The notes under the pieces were generated by a model, which did not search any database, was not told where the DNA came from, and was given only the letters and a program-made list of their open reading frames with translations. Positions 23,824-31,355 of a stretch of 32,028 bases of DNA are shown here, in pieces. Source of the stretch: Roseibium sp. (GTDB taxonomy: Bacteria > Pseudomonadota > Alphaproteobacteria > Rhizobiales > Stappiaceae); assembly GCF_025698965.1 (NCBI RefSeq), contig NZ_JAILWL010000014.1, positions 1 through 32,028 on the forward strand, read 5' to 3'. Within the stretch, counting starts at the first letter, position 1. The number at the start of each line of letters is the position of its first letter. The position numbers and the translations under genes were made by a program.

Positions 23824-23831
23824 ATACGTAG
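23824..23831 (+). promoter_or_regulatory. Candidate FixJ-binding site ATACGTAG
   Basis: ATACGTAG differs by one base from the GTAMGTAG-type FixJ core as I remember it. GTACGTGC at 23854-23861 is a weaker second match. Both lie about 70-105 bp before the lone-receiver gene, a reasonable place for FixJ control. The consensus is from memory and the match is short. Confidence 0.35.
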
Positions 23832-23929
23832 TCATGCGACAGCGTATTTATGCGTACGTGCGTTCGGTCGAATGTGGCGTATGTTTCATGTCAGATCCGG
23901 CAAATTGCAGCGGCTGAGGATGAAGCTAC

Positions 23930-24307
23930 GTGCTAGTACATATAGTGGAAGATGACGAAGCGGTTGCAGATGCGCTGGCACTGGCGCTTGCTGATCTCGA
24001 TCATCTTCCAAAAATCTATGAAGATGGTGAAACGTTCCTCGAACAGGCAGACCTGTTGGCTTCCCATTGCGTGATTGTTGACCTGGGCCTTCCTGGAATG
24101 AGCGGCGCTGATATCGTCAAAAAGCTTAGAAAACAGCCGGATCCTCCCAATATTATCGTGATTTCCGGCAAGTCGCGGGTCAAGTTGATGCGGCACTTGA
24201 ACGAAGTGCCTGAGCTGACCGTTCTGAGAAAACCGCTTTCCATGGAAATGCTGGCGTCAGCAATGGCAAAAATCGGTCGGGGTGTCGCGAAGCCCCGGTC
24301 AACTTGA
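23930..24307 (+). CDS. Stand-alone receiver (CheY-like) protein in the fix cluster
   Basis: A 125-residue single-domain receiver with all phosphorylation residues intact: 'HIVEDDEAV', Asp51 in 'IVDLGLPGMSG', Ser79 in 'IIVISGKS', and Lys101 in 'LRKPLS'. It has no output domain. The wording is closest to FixJ-type receivers. It could accept phosphate from FixL as a sink or feedback element, or signal by protein contact. It lies between fixJ and the fixK-like gene in the same direction. The GTG start has a GAGGA about 10 nt upstream. I do not recognise a named orthologue. Confidence 0.87.
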   Translation: MLVHIVEDDEAVADALALALADLDHLPKIYEDGETFLEQADLLASHCVIVDLGLPGMSGADIVKKLRKQPDPPNIIVISGKSRVKLMRHLNEVPELTVLRKPLSMEMLASAMAKIGRGVAKPRST

Positions 24308-24574
24308 TCGGAAATTTTACCGAGGCACCTGTTCGACCAAAGTCGTGCGTCCTTTCATCTCATATGTAGTTCCTCTTACGCAGTCGACCGAATTCCTCCA
24401 GTACATTCCAACGGTTAAGGTGCATCTTGCAACTGGCGAAGTGTCGGACGGGATACTTTGCAGCAGCAGGTGAGAACCCCCGAATTGCAGGGTTATGCAG
24501 TTTCATGGGTGAGTGAAAGCGATGGCTGTCGTTGCGCAATGAAGGCCGTGCAGGTCTGCACGAAGGAGGGTTAC

Positions 24575-25288
24575 ATGGCATATCTTGAAGCGGGCAGCTC
24601 TGGTCATGGCGTCGGCGTAAAACACAATCGCGCAGTGATGTGCGCGCACAGCAAGACTTCCTTTTCCGAATTCGGTGGTAGGGCGTCACAGTATGAAACC
24701 CATGCGGTGATCTACTATGAGGGCGACCCCACCAAGCGTCTTTATGAGTTGGTCAGCGGCTCGGTGATGCTCTACAAGCTCTTGCCCGATGGTCGTCGGC
24801 AGGTTGTCGAAGTGTTGCGTCCTGGTGATATTTTCGGTCTCGCCGGCAGCGACGAATACGACTGCACGGCTGAAACGCTAACCGATGCTGAAGTGCAGGA
24901 AATCGATCTGAGGCAGGTTGAACGGTCCGACGAACTTCAACGGACGCTGACCAAGTGTCTCACCACGCAAATGCAGGCGCTGCATGAGCATGCTGTTCTG
25001 CTCGGACGCAAATCTGCAATCGAACGTGTTGCCAGCTTCTTCATGCACCTGGTGCCGCAGCGCGGTGGACTTGGCTGTGTCGGGCCGAGCGACGAAAATG
25101 ATGACAGCTGTGACTTGCAACTGCACATGACTCGACAGGAAATCGCCGATTATCTGGGATTGACCATCGAGACGGTGAGCCGGGTTGTGTCGGATCTGAA
25201 ACGTCGTGGCGTTATTCGTGTGGACAAGGCCGACAAGATTCATTTGAACCGCGTTTGTACGCTGTGTCAGATGACCGGAATGCACTGA
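24575..25288 (+). CDS. fixK: CRP/FNR family regulator, FixK-like
   Basis: A 237-residue regulator. The track start at 24458 is rejected in favour of ATG 24575, preceded by AAGGAGGG with a 4-nt gap. The cyclic-nucleotide-binding-like fold runs through 'IYYEGDPTKRLYELVSGSVMLYKLLPDG' and 'VLRPGDIFGL', then a long dimer helix. The helix-turn-helix 'TRQEIADYLGLTIETVSRVVSDLKRRGVI' has the E..SR residues that recognise TTGAT...ATCAA. It lacks the N-terminal four-cysteine cluster of FNR/FnrL, so FixK-type (oxygen control through FixLJ) fits better. The upstream gap has two imperfect FixJ-like words (24362-24369 and 24376-24383). A strong terminator follows. Confidence 0.88.
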   Translation: MAYLEAGSSGHGVGVKHNRAVMCAHSKTSFSEFGGRASQYETHAVIYYEGDPTKRLYELVSGSVMLYKLLPDGRRQVVEVLRPGDIFGLAGSDEYDCTAETLTDAEVQEIDLRQVERSDELQRTLTKCLTTQMQALHEHAVLLGRKSAIERVASFFMHLVPQRGGLGCVGPSDENDDSCDLQLHMTRQEIADYLGLTIETVSRVVSDLKRRGVIRVDKADKIHLNRVCTLCQMTGMH

Positions 25289-25313
25289 ACACCACTGCCA
25301 CGAATGATGAGAA

Positions 25314-25340
25314 GGCTGCGGTCACCGCGGCCTTTTTTTT
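25314..25340 (+). terminator. Rho-independent terminator of the fixK-like gene
   Basis: An 8-bp stem, GGCTGCGG / CCGCGGCC with one G-T wobble and a TCA loop, is followed by eight T residues. It lies 26 bp after the stop codon. Confidence 0.93.
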
Positions 25341-25375
25341 GATGCAAAAGCAGTAAAAAACTCTTCAGATTTGCC

Positions 25376-25405
25376 TTGAGCCGGACCTACGGTCATAGCT
25401 TACAG
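25376..25405 (+). promoter_or_regulatory. Possible MerR-type promoter of the downstream regulator gene
   Basis: TTGAGC (25376-25381) is followed by the dyad GACC-TAC-GGTC (25384-25394) and then TTACAG (25400-25405), giving an elongated spacer. A dyad between -35 and -10 with long spacing is the arrangement used by MerR-family proteins at their own promoters. The -10 is poor, so this is tentative. Confidence 0.35.
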
Positions 25406-25425
25406 GAACCTTTATGGAGGTTCCC

Positions 25426-26508
25426 ATGGACAGACATTCCCCGAAAGACACCTTGTTAACGGCAGCAGAATGTGCCAGCCGGATCGGAATATCCGTAAAG
25501 GCTCTTCGAGTTTACGAGGCGCAAGGGCTGTTGGCTCCGCTTCGCACGGAAAAGAATTGGCGGCTCTATGGTGCGGAGGACATCGCTCGCCTGAACGAAA
25601 TCATGTTTCTCAAACAACTGGGGCTCAGCCTGTCGGAGATTGCAAAGCTGCTCTCCGGCCAGACCACTGATGTCAGCCGTCTTTTGGAAATGCAGGAAAC
25701 CCTGCAAAACAACCGCCTGGAACAAGCCGAACGCAGTCTTCGGTTGATCTGCTCTCTTCGGGCTAAGTGCGGTTCGGGAGACAGGCTGTCCATGGACGAT
25801 CTCCTTGATTTGGCAAAGGAGGTTCAAATGAGTGAAACTGCGGATGAATTCGCCTGGAAACGCTATGTCCAGGCACGGCCGAGGACGAAAAAAGAGCCCG
25901 ACTCAGGAGAGCTTGAGGACTGTGCTGGAGAGTACCGGTTTGACGACGGCAGCGTTTTACGGATCACGACCGCTCGAGACCGTTTGCGCGTTCAGCTCCT
26001 CGGCCAGCCTGCATGTGATTTGTTTTGTGAAGAAGCGGATCATTATTTTCTGAAGGTCACGCCCGCACAGATTGTTTTTTCAAGAAACAAGGCCGGTGAC
26101 ATCGACGGTCTTGTTCTTCATCAGGGCGGCTACGAAACGAAGGCCTTGCGATGCGAAACGGGTGCGTATGACAAGGCGGAACGGGAACTGGACGAGCGCA
26201 TAAAGGCAAAAACGCCCTTTCCGGGAAGCGAGCAATTGTTGCGAAAAGTAATCGAGGATCACAGAAAGGGACAGCCGGATTACGACAGCATGAGCCCGGT
26301 GCTCAGGTCGCTGGCACAAGAACAGATACCGACTGTCATGCGTGAATTGGAACGTCTTGGAGCTGTTGGGTCGATCGAGTTTCGCGGTATCGGCGTCGAT
26401 GGATTCGATATTTATATCGTCGATTTCGAAAATGGCCGGCTGGAATGGGGATTGGCACAGGCAAAGGACGGAACATTGACCGGTCTATATTTACGCCCCA
26501 CGCCTTAA
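25426..26508 (+). CDS. MerR-type regulator fused to DUF3471-like and serine-hydrolase accessory domains
   Basis: A 360-residue protein. ATG 25426 is preferred to 25414 because GGAGG falls between them with ideal spacing. Residues ~10-80 are a MerR helix-turn-helix ('LTAAECASRIGISVKALRVYEAQGLL', 'LKQLGLSLSEIAKLL'), followed by the dimerisation helix. Residues ~165-245 ('CAGEYRFDDGSVLRI...LLGQPACDLF...DGLVLHQGG') closely resemble DUF3471, a beta domain usually found after beta-lactamase-like serine hydrolases. The last ~100 residues ('DYDSMSPVLRSLAQEQIP', 'FENGRLEWGLAQ') resemble another module seen at the ends of such hydrolases. The C-terminus probably senses a ligand. No catalytic domain is present. 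It shares a terminator with convergent hemN. Confidence 0.85.
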   Translation: MDRHSPKDTLLTAAECASRIGISVKALRVYEAQGLLAPLRTEKNWRLYGAEDIARLNEIMFLKQLGLSLSEIAKLLSGQTTDVSRLLEMQETLQNNRLEQAERSLRLICSLRAKCGSGDRLSMDDLLDLAKEVQMSETADEFAWKRYVQARPRTKKEPDSGELEDCAGEYRFDDGSVLRITTARDRLRVQLLGQPACDLFCEEADHYFLKVTPAQIVFSRNKAGDIDGLVLHQGGYETKALRCETGAYDKAERELDERIKAKTPFPGSEQLLRKVIEDHRKGQPDYDSMSPVLRSLAQEQIPTVMRELERLGAVGSIEFRGIGVDGFDIYIVDFENGRLEWGLAQAKDGTLTGLYLRPTP

Positions 26509-26513
26509 TCACA

Positions 26514-26538
26514 AAAAGCGCGCGAAACGCGCGCTTTT
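26514..26538. terminator. Bidirectional terminator between merR-type gene and hemN
   Basis: A perfect 11-bp stem AAAAGCGCGCG / CGCGCGCTTTT with an AAA loop. Both strands end in a T-run, so it serves the two convergent genes, lying 5 bp after one stop and 18 bp after the other. Confidence 0.93.
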
Positions 26539-26556
26539 GTCGGGAGCACGGAGGGA

Positions 26557-27933
26557 TCAAACAGCGGCGGAGTGTCTTGCCTTGCCGGTCGCCATGCTGT
26601 CGGCAAGATAGGCATCGAATGCCGCGGCAGCGAGACGTACATAGGGGCGACCTGCTGCTGTAACCTTGACCCTCGCATTGTCGTTGGCACCAAGTTCCAG
26701 GTCAACCAGTCCGTCTTCGGCAAGGTCTTCCAATGCAGTAAAGGCTTCCGACAGGTCCTGGATCGACAATCCGTGTGTCTTGCAGACCTGTGCAAGATCA
26801 CACGTATAATTTGTCATCAGATCTTCAATGATCTGACCGCGCAAGCGATCGTCGGCCGACAGGGCCAGACCTTTGCAGACCGGAAATTCGCCGGACATTA
26901 TGCTGCGTCTCCAGTTGCCGACATCCGGCATGTTCTGAATATAGCCGTTTGACAGCTTTCCGATGGATGACACACCGAGGCCGATGAGCTGTTCGCCCCG
27001 GTCGGTGGTGTAACCCTGGAAATTGCGCTTCAACGATCCGTCGGACAGTGCAATCGCCATACTGTCATCCGCCCGCGCGAAATGGTCGAGACCGATGGCG
27101 ACATAACCGGCATCCAGCAGGGCGTTGCGGGCAAGATCTGCCAGCTCGAGCCGTTCGGCGGCAGAAGGCAGTGCTTTCTCGTCAATCAACCGCTGGTGCT
27201 TTCGCATCCAGGGAACGTGCGCGTAGCCAAATAACGCAATTCTTCCTGGTGCGAGCGAAAGTGTCTTTTCGACCGTGTCCAGGATTGTTGCAGACGATTG
27301 GCCGGGAAGGCCGTACATCAGATCGAAATTGAGCGCATCCAGACCGGCCGAACGCAAATGAGTCGTTGCCTTTTCGACAACCTCGTAAGGCTGAACACGG
27401 CCAATGGCCTTCTGGACGTTCAGGTCAAAGTCCTGCACCCCGAGGCTTGCCCGGTTGATACCGATCGTCGCGAGCGTGTCTGCCAGTTGAGCGCTCACAA
27501 GCCGCGGGTCGAGCTCAATCGCGTGTTCCAGATCCGGGGACAGGTCAAAATGCACACGCATTGAGACAGTCAGATCAATCAGGCTTTGCCTTGGCAGCAG
27601 GCTTGGGGTGCCGCCACCCCAATGAATGTGGCGAACCGGACCGGCTTTTTGAACGTGTTTCCCGACCAGCTCGATTTCCTGACCGAGCGCCGCAGCGTAG
27701 GACACAAGTGGCGCTTCCTGGCGGGTTGCCTTGGTGTGACAACCGCAATAGTGGCAAAGCTCACGGCAATAAGGCACATGAAGATAAAGCGACAGCGTAT
27801 CGTCCGGCTTCAAGGCCCCCAACCAGTCAGCATAGGTGTCGGCTGTCACGCCGCCATGAAAATGCGGAGCGGTGGGATAACTTGTGTAGCGCGGCACGTT
27901 GCGCAGGGCATAGGAAAGCGGATCATTTGTCAT
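26557..27933 (-). CDS. hemN: Oxygen-independent coproporphyrinogen III oxidase
   Basis: A 458-residue radical SAM enzyme. The cluster motif CRELCHYCGC (Cys56, 60, 63, with the extra Cys65) is the HemN signature, preceded by 'VPRYTSYPTAPHF', the conserved family N-terminus that fixes the start. 'HIHWGGGTPSLL'-type and 'YGLPGQS' motifs follow, and the C-terminal HemN domain ends near 'VRLAAAAFDAYL'. It decarboxylates two propionates of coproporphyrinogen III to make protoporphyrinogen without oxygen. A FixK/FNR-type box sits 42 bp upstream of the start, consistent with induction under low oxygen by the fixK-like gene nearby. Confidence 0.96.
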   Translation of the reverse strand: MTNDPLSYALRNVPRYTSYPTAPHFHGGVTADTYADWLGALKPDDTLSLYLHVPYCRELCHYCGCHTKATRQEAPLVSYAAALGQEIELVGKHVQKAGPVRHIHWGGGTPSLLPRQSLIDLTVSMRVHFDLSPDLEHAIELDPRLVSAQLADTLATIGINRASLGVQDFDLNVQKAIGRVQPYEVVEKATTHLRSAGLDALNFDLMYGLPGQSSATILDTVEKTLSLAPGRIALFGYAHVPWMRKHQRLIDEKALPSAAERLELADLARNALLDAGYVAIGLDHFARADDSMAIALSDGSLKRNFQGYTTDRGEQLIGLGVSSIGKLSNGYIQNMPDVGNWRRSIMSGEFPVCKGLALSADDRLRGQIIEDLMTNYTCDLAQVCKTHGLSIQDLSEAFTALEDLAEDGLVDLELGANDNARVKVTAAGRPYVRLAAAAFDAYLADSMATGKARHSAAV

Positions 27934-27968
27934 GCGTCCATAATTTCCGCAAAAAGGACGACGAAGCC

Positions 27969-27982
27969 TTGATATTGCTCAA
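27969..27982 (-). promoter_or_regulatory. FixK/FNR box upstream of hemN
   Basis: TTGAT-ATTG-CTCAA on the plus strand (TTGAG-CAAT-ATCAA for hemN) matches the TTGAT-N4-ATCAA box with one mismatch. Its centre is about 41.5 bp from the hemN ATG. An AATTAT (27945-27940) would make a -10, so a class II promoter here would start transcription at or next to the start codon. The box also lies upstream of the divergent GST gene. Confidence 0.72.
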
Positions 27983-28011
27983 GTCCGTGGCACAGAAATT
28001 GGAGATCAGAA

Positions 28012-28749
28012 GTGAGCGAAATTGAAGAGATGTCCGTTCCGGACGAAACTGCGCCGCATTACAGGCTTCACGGCTCCCCGGATAGTGCCAATTTTGTCGT
28101 TCGGATGATTCTCGAAGAGCTTGGTGTACCTTACGACTATGTTCCGGTGGATCGTCTTGTTTTAGAACAAAAATCAGAGGCTTATCGGAAACTCAATCCG
28201 CAGGGCTTGATTCCGGTTCTTGAAATCGAAGGGCAGGATGCACCGATGTTCGAGACCGGTGCGATTCTCCTATTTCTTTCAGATACGCACGGAAGGCTGG
28301 CCCCGGACACATTCTCTTCGGAACGTGGCCGGTTTCTGAAATGGTTGTTCTTTCTGTCCAATACCCTCCATTCTGACTTGCGTATCTCGTTCAAGCCGCA
28401 CAGATATCTGAAGGACAGAAACCAGTTGGATGTAATTGCCGAGCCATTGATGGCGCGCATCTCGACCAGTTTTCAGCAAATCGAAAAGGAAATTGCGGCA
28501 ACCGGTGGCCCCTATGTGCTTGGTGACCGATTGAGCTGTCTGGACCACTATCTGGCCGCTTGTGCAAGATGGGCGCAGGTCTATGGCTGTTGCGGAGACT
28601 GGTCCCTCAAGGCAACGCCAGGCATGCGGAACATGTTAGAGGAACTGGAACTGAGGCCGGCTGTGAGGCATGCTTGCAAGCAAGAGCTGATCGAGGGGTC
28701 ACCCTTTGTCACACCTAAGGCAGTTACGTTACCGGGAACGACGACGTAA
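28012..28749 (+). CDS. Glutathione S-transferase family protein
   Basis: A 245-residue protein. GTG 28012 has GGAG 7 nt upstream, and ATG 28030 is an alternative. The N-terminal thioredoxin-like domain has 'LHGSPDSANFVVRMILEELGVPYDY', the cis-proline in 'NPQGLIPVLEI' and the glutathione-contacting acid in 'FETGAILLFL'. The helical C-terminal domain includes 'YVLGDRLSCLDHYLAACARWA', the usual N-capping/Asp motif. The catalytic Ser/Cys cannot be assigned with certainty; Ser23 of 'GSPDS' (counting from GTG 28012) is a candidate. Role: glutathione conjugation or stress tolerance, substrate unknown. It is divergent from hemN across a 78-bp gap that contains the FixK-type box. Confidence 0.87.
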   Translation: MSEIEEMSVPDETAPHYRLHGSPDSANFVVRMILEELGVPYDYVPVDRLVLEQKSEAYRKLNPQGLIPVLEIEGQDAPMFETGAILLFLSDTHGRLAPDTFSSERGRFLKWLFFLSNTLHSDLRISFKPHRYLKDRNQLDVIAEPLMARISTSFQQIEKEIAATGGPYVLGDRLSCLDHYLAACARWAQVYGCCGDWSLKATPGMRNMLEELELRPAVRHACKQELIEGSPFVTPKAVTLPGTTT

Positions 28750-28765
28750 GGTCTCTAACTTGTTC

Positions 28766-28807
28766 ATGTTGATTGATGCAATCAATCATGCGCAAGACGA
28801 TCAACAT
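28766..28807. promoter_or_regulatory. Nested palindromes upstream of the AbrB-family membrane gene
   Basis: The 19-bp inverted repeat TGATTGAT-GCA-ATCAATCA (28770-28788) overlaps a wider pair ATGTTGAT (28766-28773) and ATCAACAT (28800-28807). There is no T-run, so a terminator of the GST gene is less likely than an operator. The 3-nt spacer argues against an FNR/FixK site, which needs four. Confidence 0.5.
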
Positions 28808-28848
28808 ATGTATAGCAGCTATGGTTCCTCCAACTCAGACGGTTGCTT

Positions 28849-29892
28849 ATGAAGTCTGCAACGCTTGATACCTCCATTGTCCGACTGCCGATAACGCTGC
28901 TGATCGCGGCGTTGGGAGGAGGAGTGTTTTATCTTCTCGAATTGCCTGCGGCATGGCTCTCCGGAGCTATGGTATTCGTGGCCGTCGCAACGCTCTCGGG
29001 AGTGCCGACGGCGTTGCCCAACCGTGTGCGGGATGCGTTGTTCGTCCTGATTGGTGTTTCGATGGGGGCTGGCGTCCGGCCTGATGTTGTCGAGCGAATT
29101 GGCGAATGGCCGGTCTCCATGGCCTTGTTGCTCGTCGTCGTTGTCTGCGTGACGCTGGCTGGATATGCCGTGCTGCATTTTGGCGCCAAGTGGTCCAAGG
29201 AGACGGCTTATTTCGGCGCAATTCCGGGTGCCCTGTCTTATGTGATTGCACTTGCCTCTGACCGGGGAGCCGATTTGCCAAGGATCGCGTCGAGCCAGTC
29301 CCTGCGCCTGTTTGTTCTCGTTGCGATTCTCCCCTTTGCCGTGGTGTCCTCAAACGGGACGATCGAGGGGGAAGGCATCATCCTGTTGTCATCCAGTTTC
29401 TTTGAGATTCTGATCGGCTTGCCTCTTTGTCTGGCTGCCAGCTTGCTGGCGGTAAAGCTGAGGGTGCCGGGTGGCTGGATGACCGGGGCATTCTTCATGA
29501 GTGCGGGTCTGAACGCTTCAGGGGTATGGACGCTGATCTTACCTTACTATGTGGTCATTCCCTGTTTCGTCATGATGGGGGCCATGATCGGGTGTCGCTT
29601 TGGCAACATGACATTTCGCCAATTTGTCAGCGTTCTTGGTGCTTCGCTTGCCGCTTTCACCGCGGCTTTCCTGACCTCCATCCTGGGGGCCCTTCTGATT
29701 TCCACCCTGGTGGACATTCCATTCGGTCAGGCTCTGCTTGCCTATGCTCCGGGAGGCTTGGAAGTCATGACCCTTCTTGCCTTCATGCTTGATCTCGACC
29801 CGGCTTTCGTTGCCGCGCATCAGATTGCCAGATTCACCGGCATGGTGCTGTTGCTGCCTCTTGTGACCGGTCTGGTGCTTGGTCGCAGGTGA
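28849..29892 (+). CDS. AbrB-family integral membrane protein (putative transporter)
   Basis: A 347-residue, very hydrophobic protein with about ten membrane helices in two similar halves. Each half carries the family-type motif around 'LPAAWLSGAMVF' and 'VPGGWMTGAFFM', and there is a 'GAIPGALSYVIALASDRGAD' versus 'YAPGGLEVMTLLAFMLDLDPAFVAAHQIAR' pair. This matches the AbrB duplicated membrane family (once called putative ammonia monooxygenase), whose substrate is not established. ATG 28849 is used over TTG 28843; neither has a good Shine-Dalgarno. The nested palindromes just upstream may regulate it. Confidence 0.88.
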   Translation: MKSATLDTSIVRLPITLLIAALGGGVFYLLELPAAWLSGAMVFVAVATLSGVPTALPNRVRDALFVLIGVSMGAGVRPDVVERIGEWPVSMALLLVVVVCVTLAGYAVLHFGAKWSKETAYFGAIPGALSYVIALASDRGADLPRIASSQSLRLFVLVAILPFAVVSSNGTIEGEGIILLSSSFFEILIGLPLCLAASLLAVKLRVPGGWMTGAFFMSAGLNASGVWTLILPYYVVIPCFVMMGAMIGCRFGNMTFRQFVSVLGASLAAFTAAFLTSILGALLISTLVDIPFGQALLAYAPGGLEVMTLLAFMLDLDPAFVAAHQIARFTGMVLLLPLVTGLVLGRR

Positions 29893-29896
29893 AGAA

Positions 29897-29920
29897 GGCA
29901 GGACCGACTTCGATCCTGCC
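29897..29920. terminator. Hairpin between convergent abrB-type and SHMT-like genes
   Basis: GGCAGGA and TCCTGCC form a perfect 7-bp stem with a 10-nt loop, followed by GTTTGT on the plus strand. It starts 5 bp after one stop and ends 15 bp before the other. The T-run is short, so it is only a moderate terminator. Confidence 0.55.
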
Positions 29921-29934
29921 GTTTGTGGGAAACA

Positions 29935-31254
29935 TCACCGGACGTAGTGCAACGTATCAAAGCTCCTCCGCCATTTCGACACATTGCCGGCCATTGCTTC
30001 CGGGGCATTGGATCGCAATGCTTCGGCGATCAGGCGGGCAAGTTCCGGCATGTCGGCTTCATTCATGCCCCATCTGACGAGCTCCGGCGTGCCGAACCGA
30101 AGTCCGTTCATGTCACCGGCGATTTCAGGAAGCGGAAGGCCTATGCCACAGGCAAGAAATCCGGCTTTGCGCAGTTTCTTCGACGCTGTCTGGCCTCCTC
30201 CCAACGGGGCCGCTTCCAGAGCAAATTGATGGGACGCGGTGAAACCTCGCTCGCTTGAATAGACCGGCAAACCTTCTTCGGCGAGAGCGGCTGCGAGGGC
30301 TTTCGCCGTGCTGACCATTTTTTGCGCATAAGCTGACCCATGGTCCCGCCAGTCAACAAGTGAGACGGCGAGGGACGCGGATTTTGCAACATCAAAATTT
30401 GCAGTCAGTCCGGGAAAGGCAATCCCATCCAGCTTTCTGGAAAGATGTTGCTCGTTGGTGACGATCAGACCACCAGCCGGTCCGCCAAGACTTTTGTAGG
30501 TGCTCATCGTCATCAAATGCGCACCTTCTGCCAACGGATCGGCAAACACACCGCCCGCGATCATGCCGCACTGATGGGCCGCATCGAACAGAACATAGGC
30601 CCCGACTTCATCGGCAATGGCCCGAATTTCTGAAACAGGATGCGGAAACAGGTTGAGGCTCATGCCGATGGTAATGAGTTTCGGGCGCAATTCCAGGGCC
30701 TGGGTGCGCAGTCCGGCCAGATCAATCGTATAACCATCCGGATCGACCGGAGCTTCGTGGACCTTCAACCCGTAAAGACCTGCACAACCTGGAGTGTGAT
30801 GCGTTACGTGACCACCCACCGATGCAGGAGGGGCAATGATCGTGTCTCCCGGTTTTGTGGTCGCCATAAAAGCGTAGAGATTGGCAAGAGCACCAGAAGC
30901 GACCCGGATTTCCGCATAGGTCGCATTGAAGACTTCGCACGCCAGGTCTGCAGCGATCACTTCAATCTCTTCGATTGCCTCGAGGCCCATTTCATATTTG
31001 TCACCAGGGTAGCCAAGCGAGGGACGGGAACCCAGGCCGCTGGCCAGAAGAGCTTCGGCTTTCGGGTTCATGACATTGGTTGCCGGATTGAGATTGAAGC
31101 AATCCCGTTCATGGATCGCGCGGTTTTCTGCAACCAGTTCATCGATGCGGCTCGTCACCTGATCGGATGTCATTGGGCGGATATTGTCGGCAATCCCGTC
31201 AATACGCGTTGCCACGTCCTGCGGCAGCCATGGCCTGAGTTCATGTACTGACAT
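29935..31254 (-). CDS. Serine hydroxymethyltransferase-like PLP enzyme
   Basis: A 439-residue fold-type I enzyme of the GlyA family with an ideal GGAGGAA ribosome site. Family landmarks are 'LGYPGDKYEMG', the PLP-contacting 'VLFDAAHQCGMIAGG' (Asp224, His227), and the Schiff-base lysine Lys254 in 'MSTYKSLGGPAGG'. Ordinary GlyA has His just before this lysine (THK), whereas this protein has Tyr (TYK). Together with the divergent LysR gene, this suggests a specialised paralogue (for example acting on a substituted serine or another beta-hydroxy amino acid) rather than the housekeeping folate enzyme. The true substrate is unknown. Confidence 0.85.
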   Translation of the reverse strand: MSVHELRPWLPQDVATRIDGIADNIRPMTSDQVTSRIDELVAENRAIHERDCFNLNPATNVMNPKAEALLASGLGSRPSLGYPGDKYEMGLEAIEEIEVIAADLACEVFNATYAEIRVASGALANLYAFMATTKPGDTIIAPPASVGGHVTHHTPGCAGLYGLKVHEAPVDPDGYTIDLAGLRTQALELRPKLITIGMSLNLFPHPVSEIRAIADEVGAYVLFDAAHQCGMIAGGVFADPLAEGAHLMTMSTYKSLGGPAGGLIVTNEQHLSRKLDGIAFPGLTANFDVAKSASLAVSLVDWRDHGSAYAQKMVSTAKALAAALAEEGLPVYSSERGFTASHQFALEAAPLGGGQTASKKLRKAGFLACGIGLPLPEIAGDMNGLRFGTPELVRWGMNEADMPELARLIAEALRSNAPEAMAGNVSKWRRSFDTLHYVR

Positions 31255-31355
31255 TCAAATTCCTCCAATACGATCTGGCACCAGAGTGAGCTTATGCTTG
31301 CAAATCCGCAAATCAGTTTTTAGATAAATAAGGGCTAGAAAAATTAGGTCTCAAA

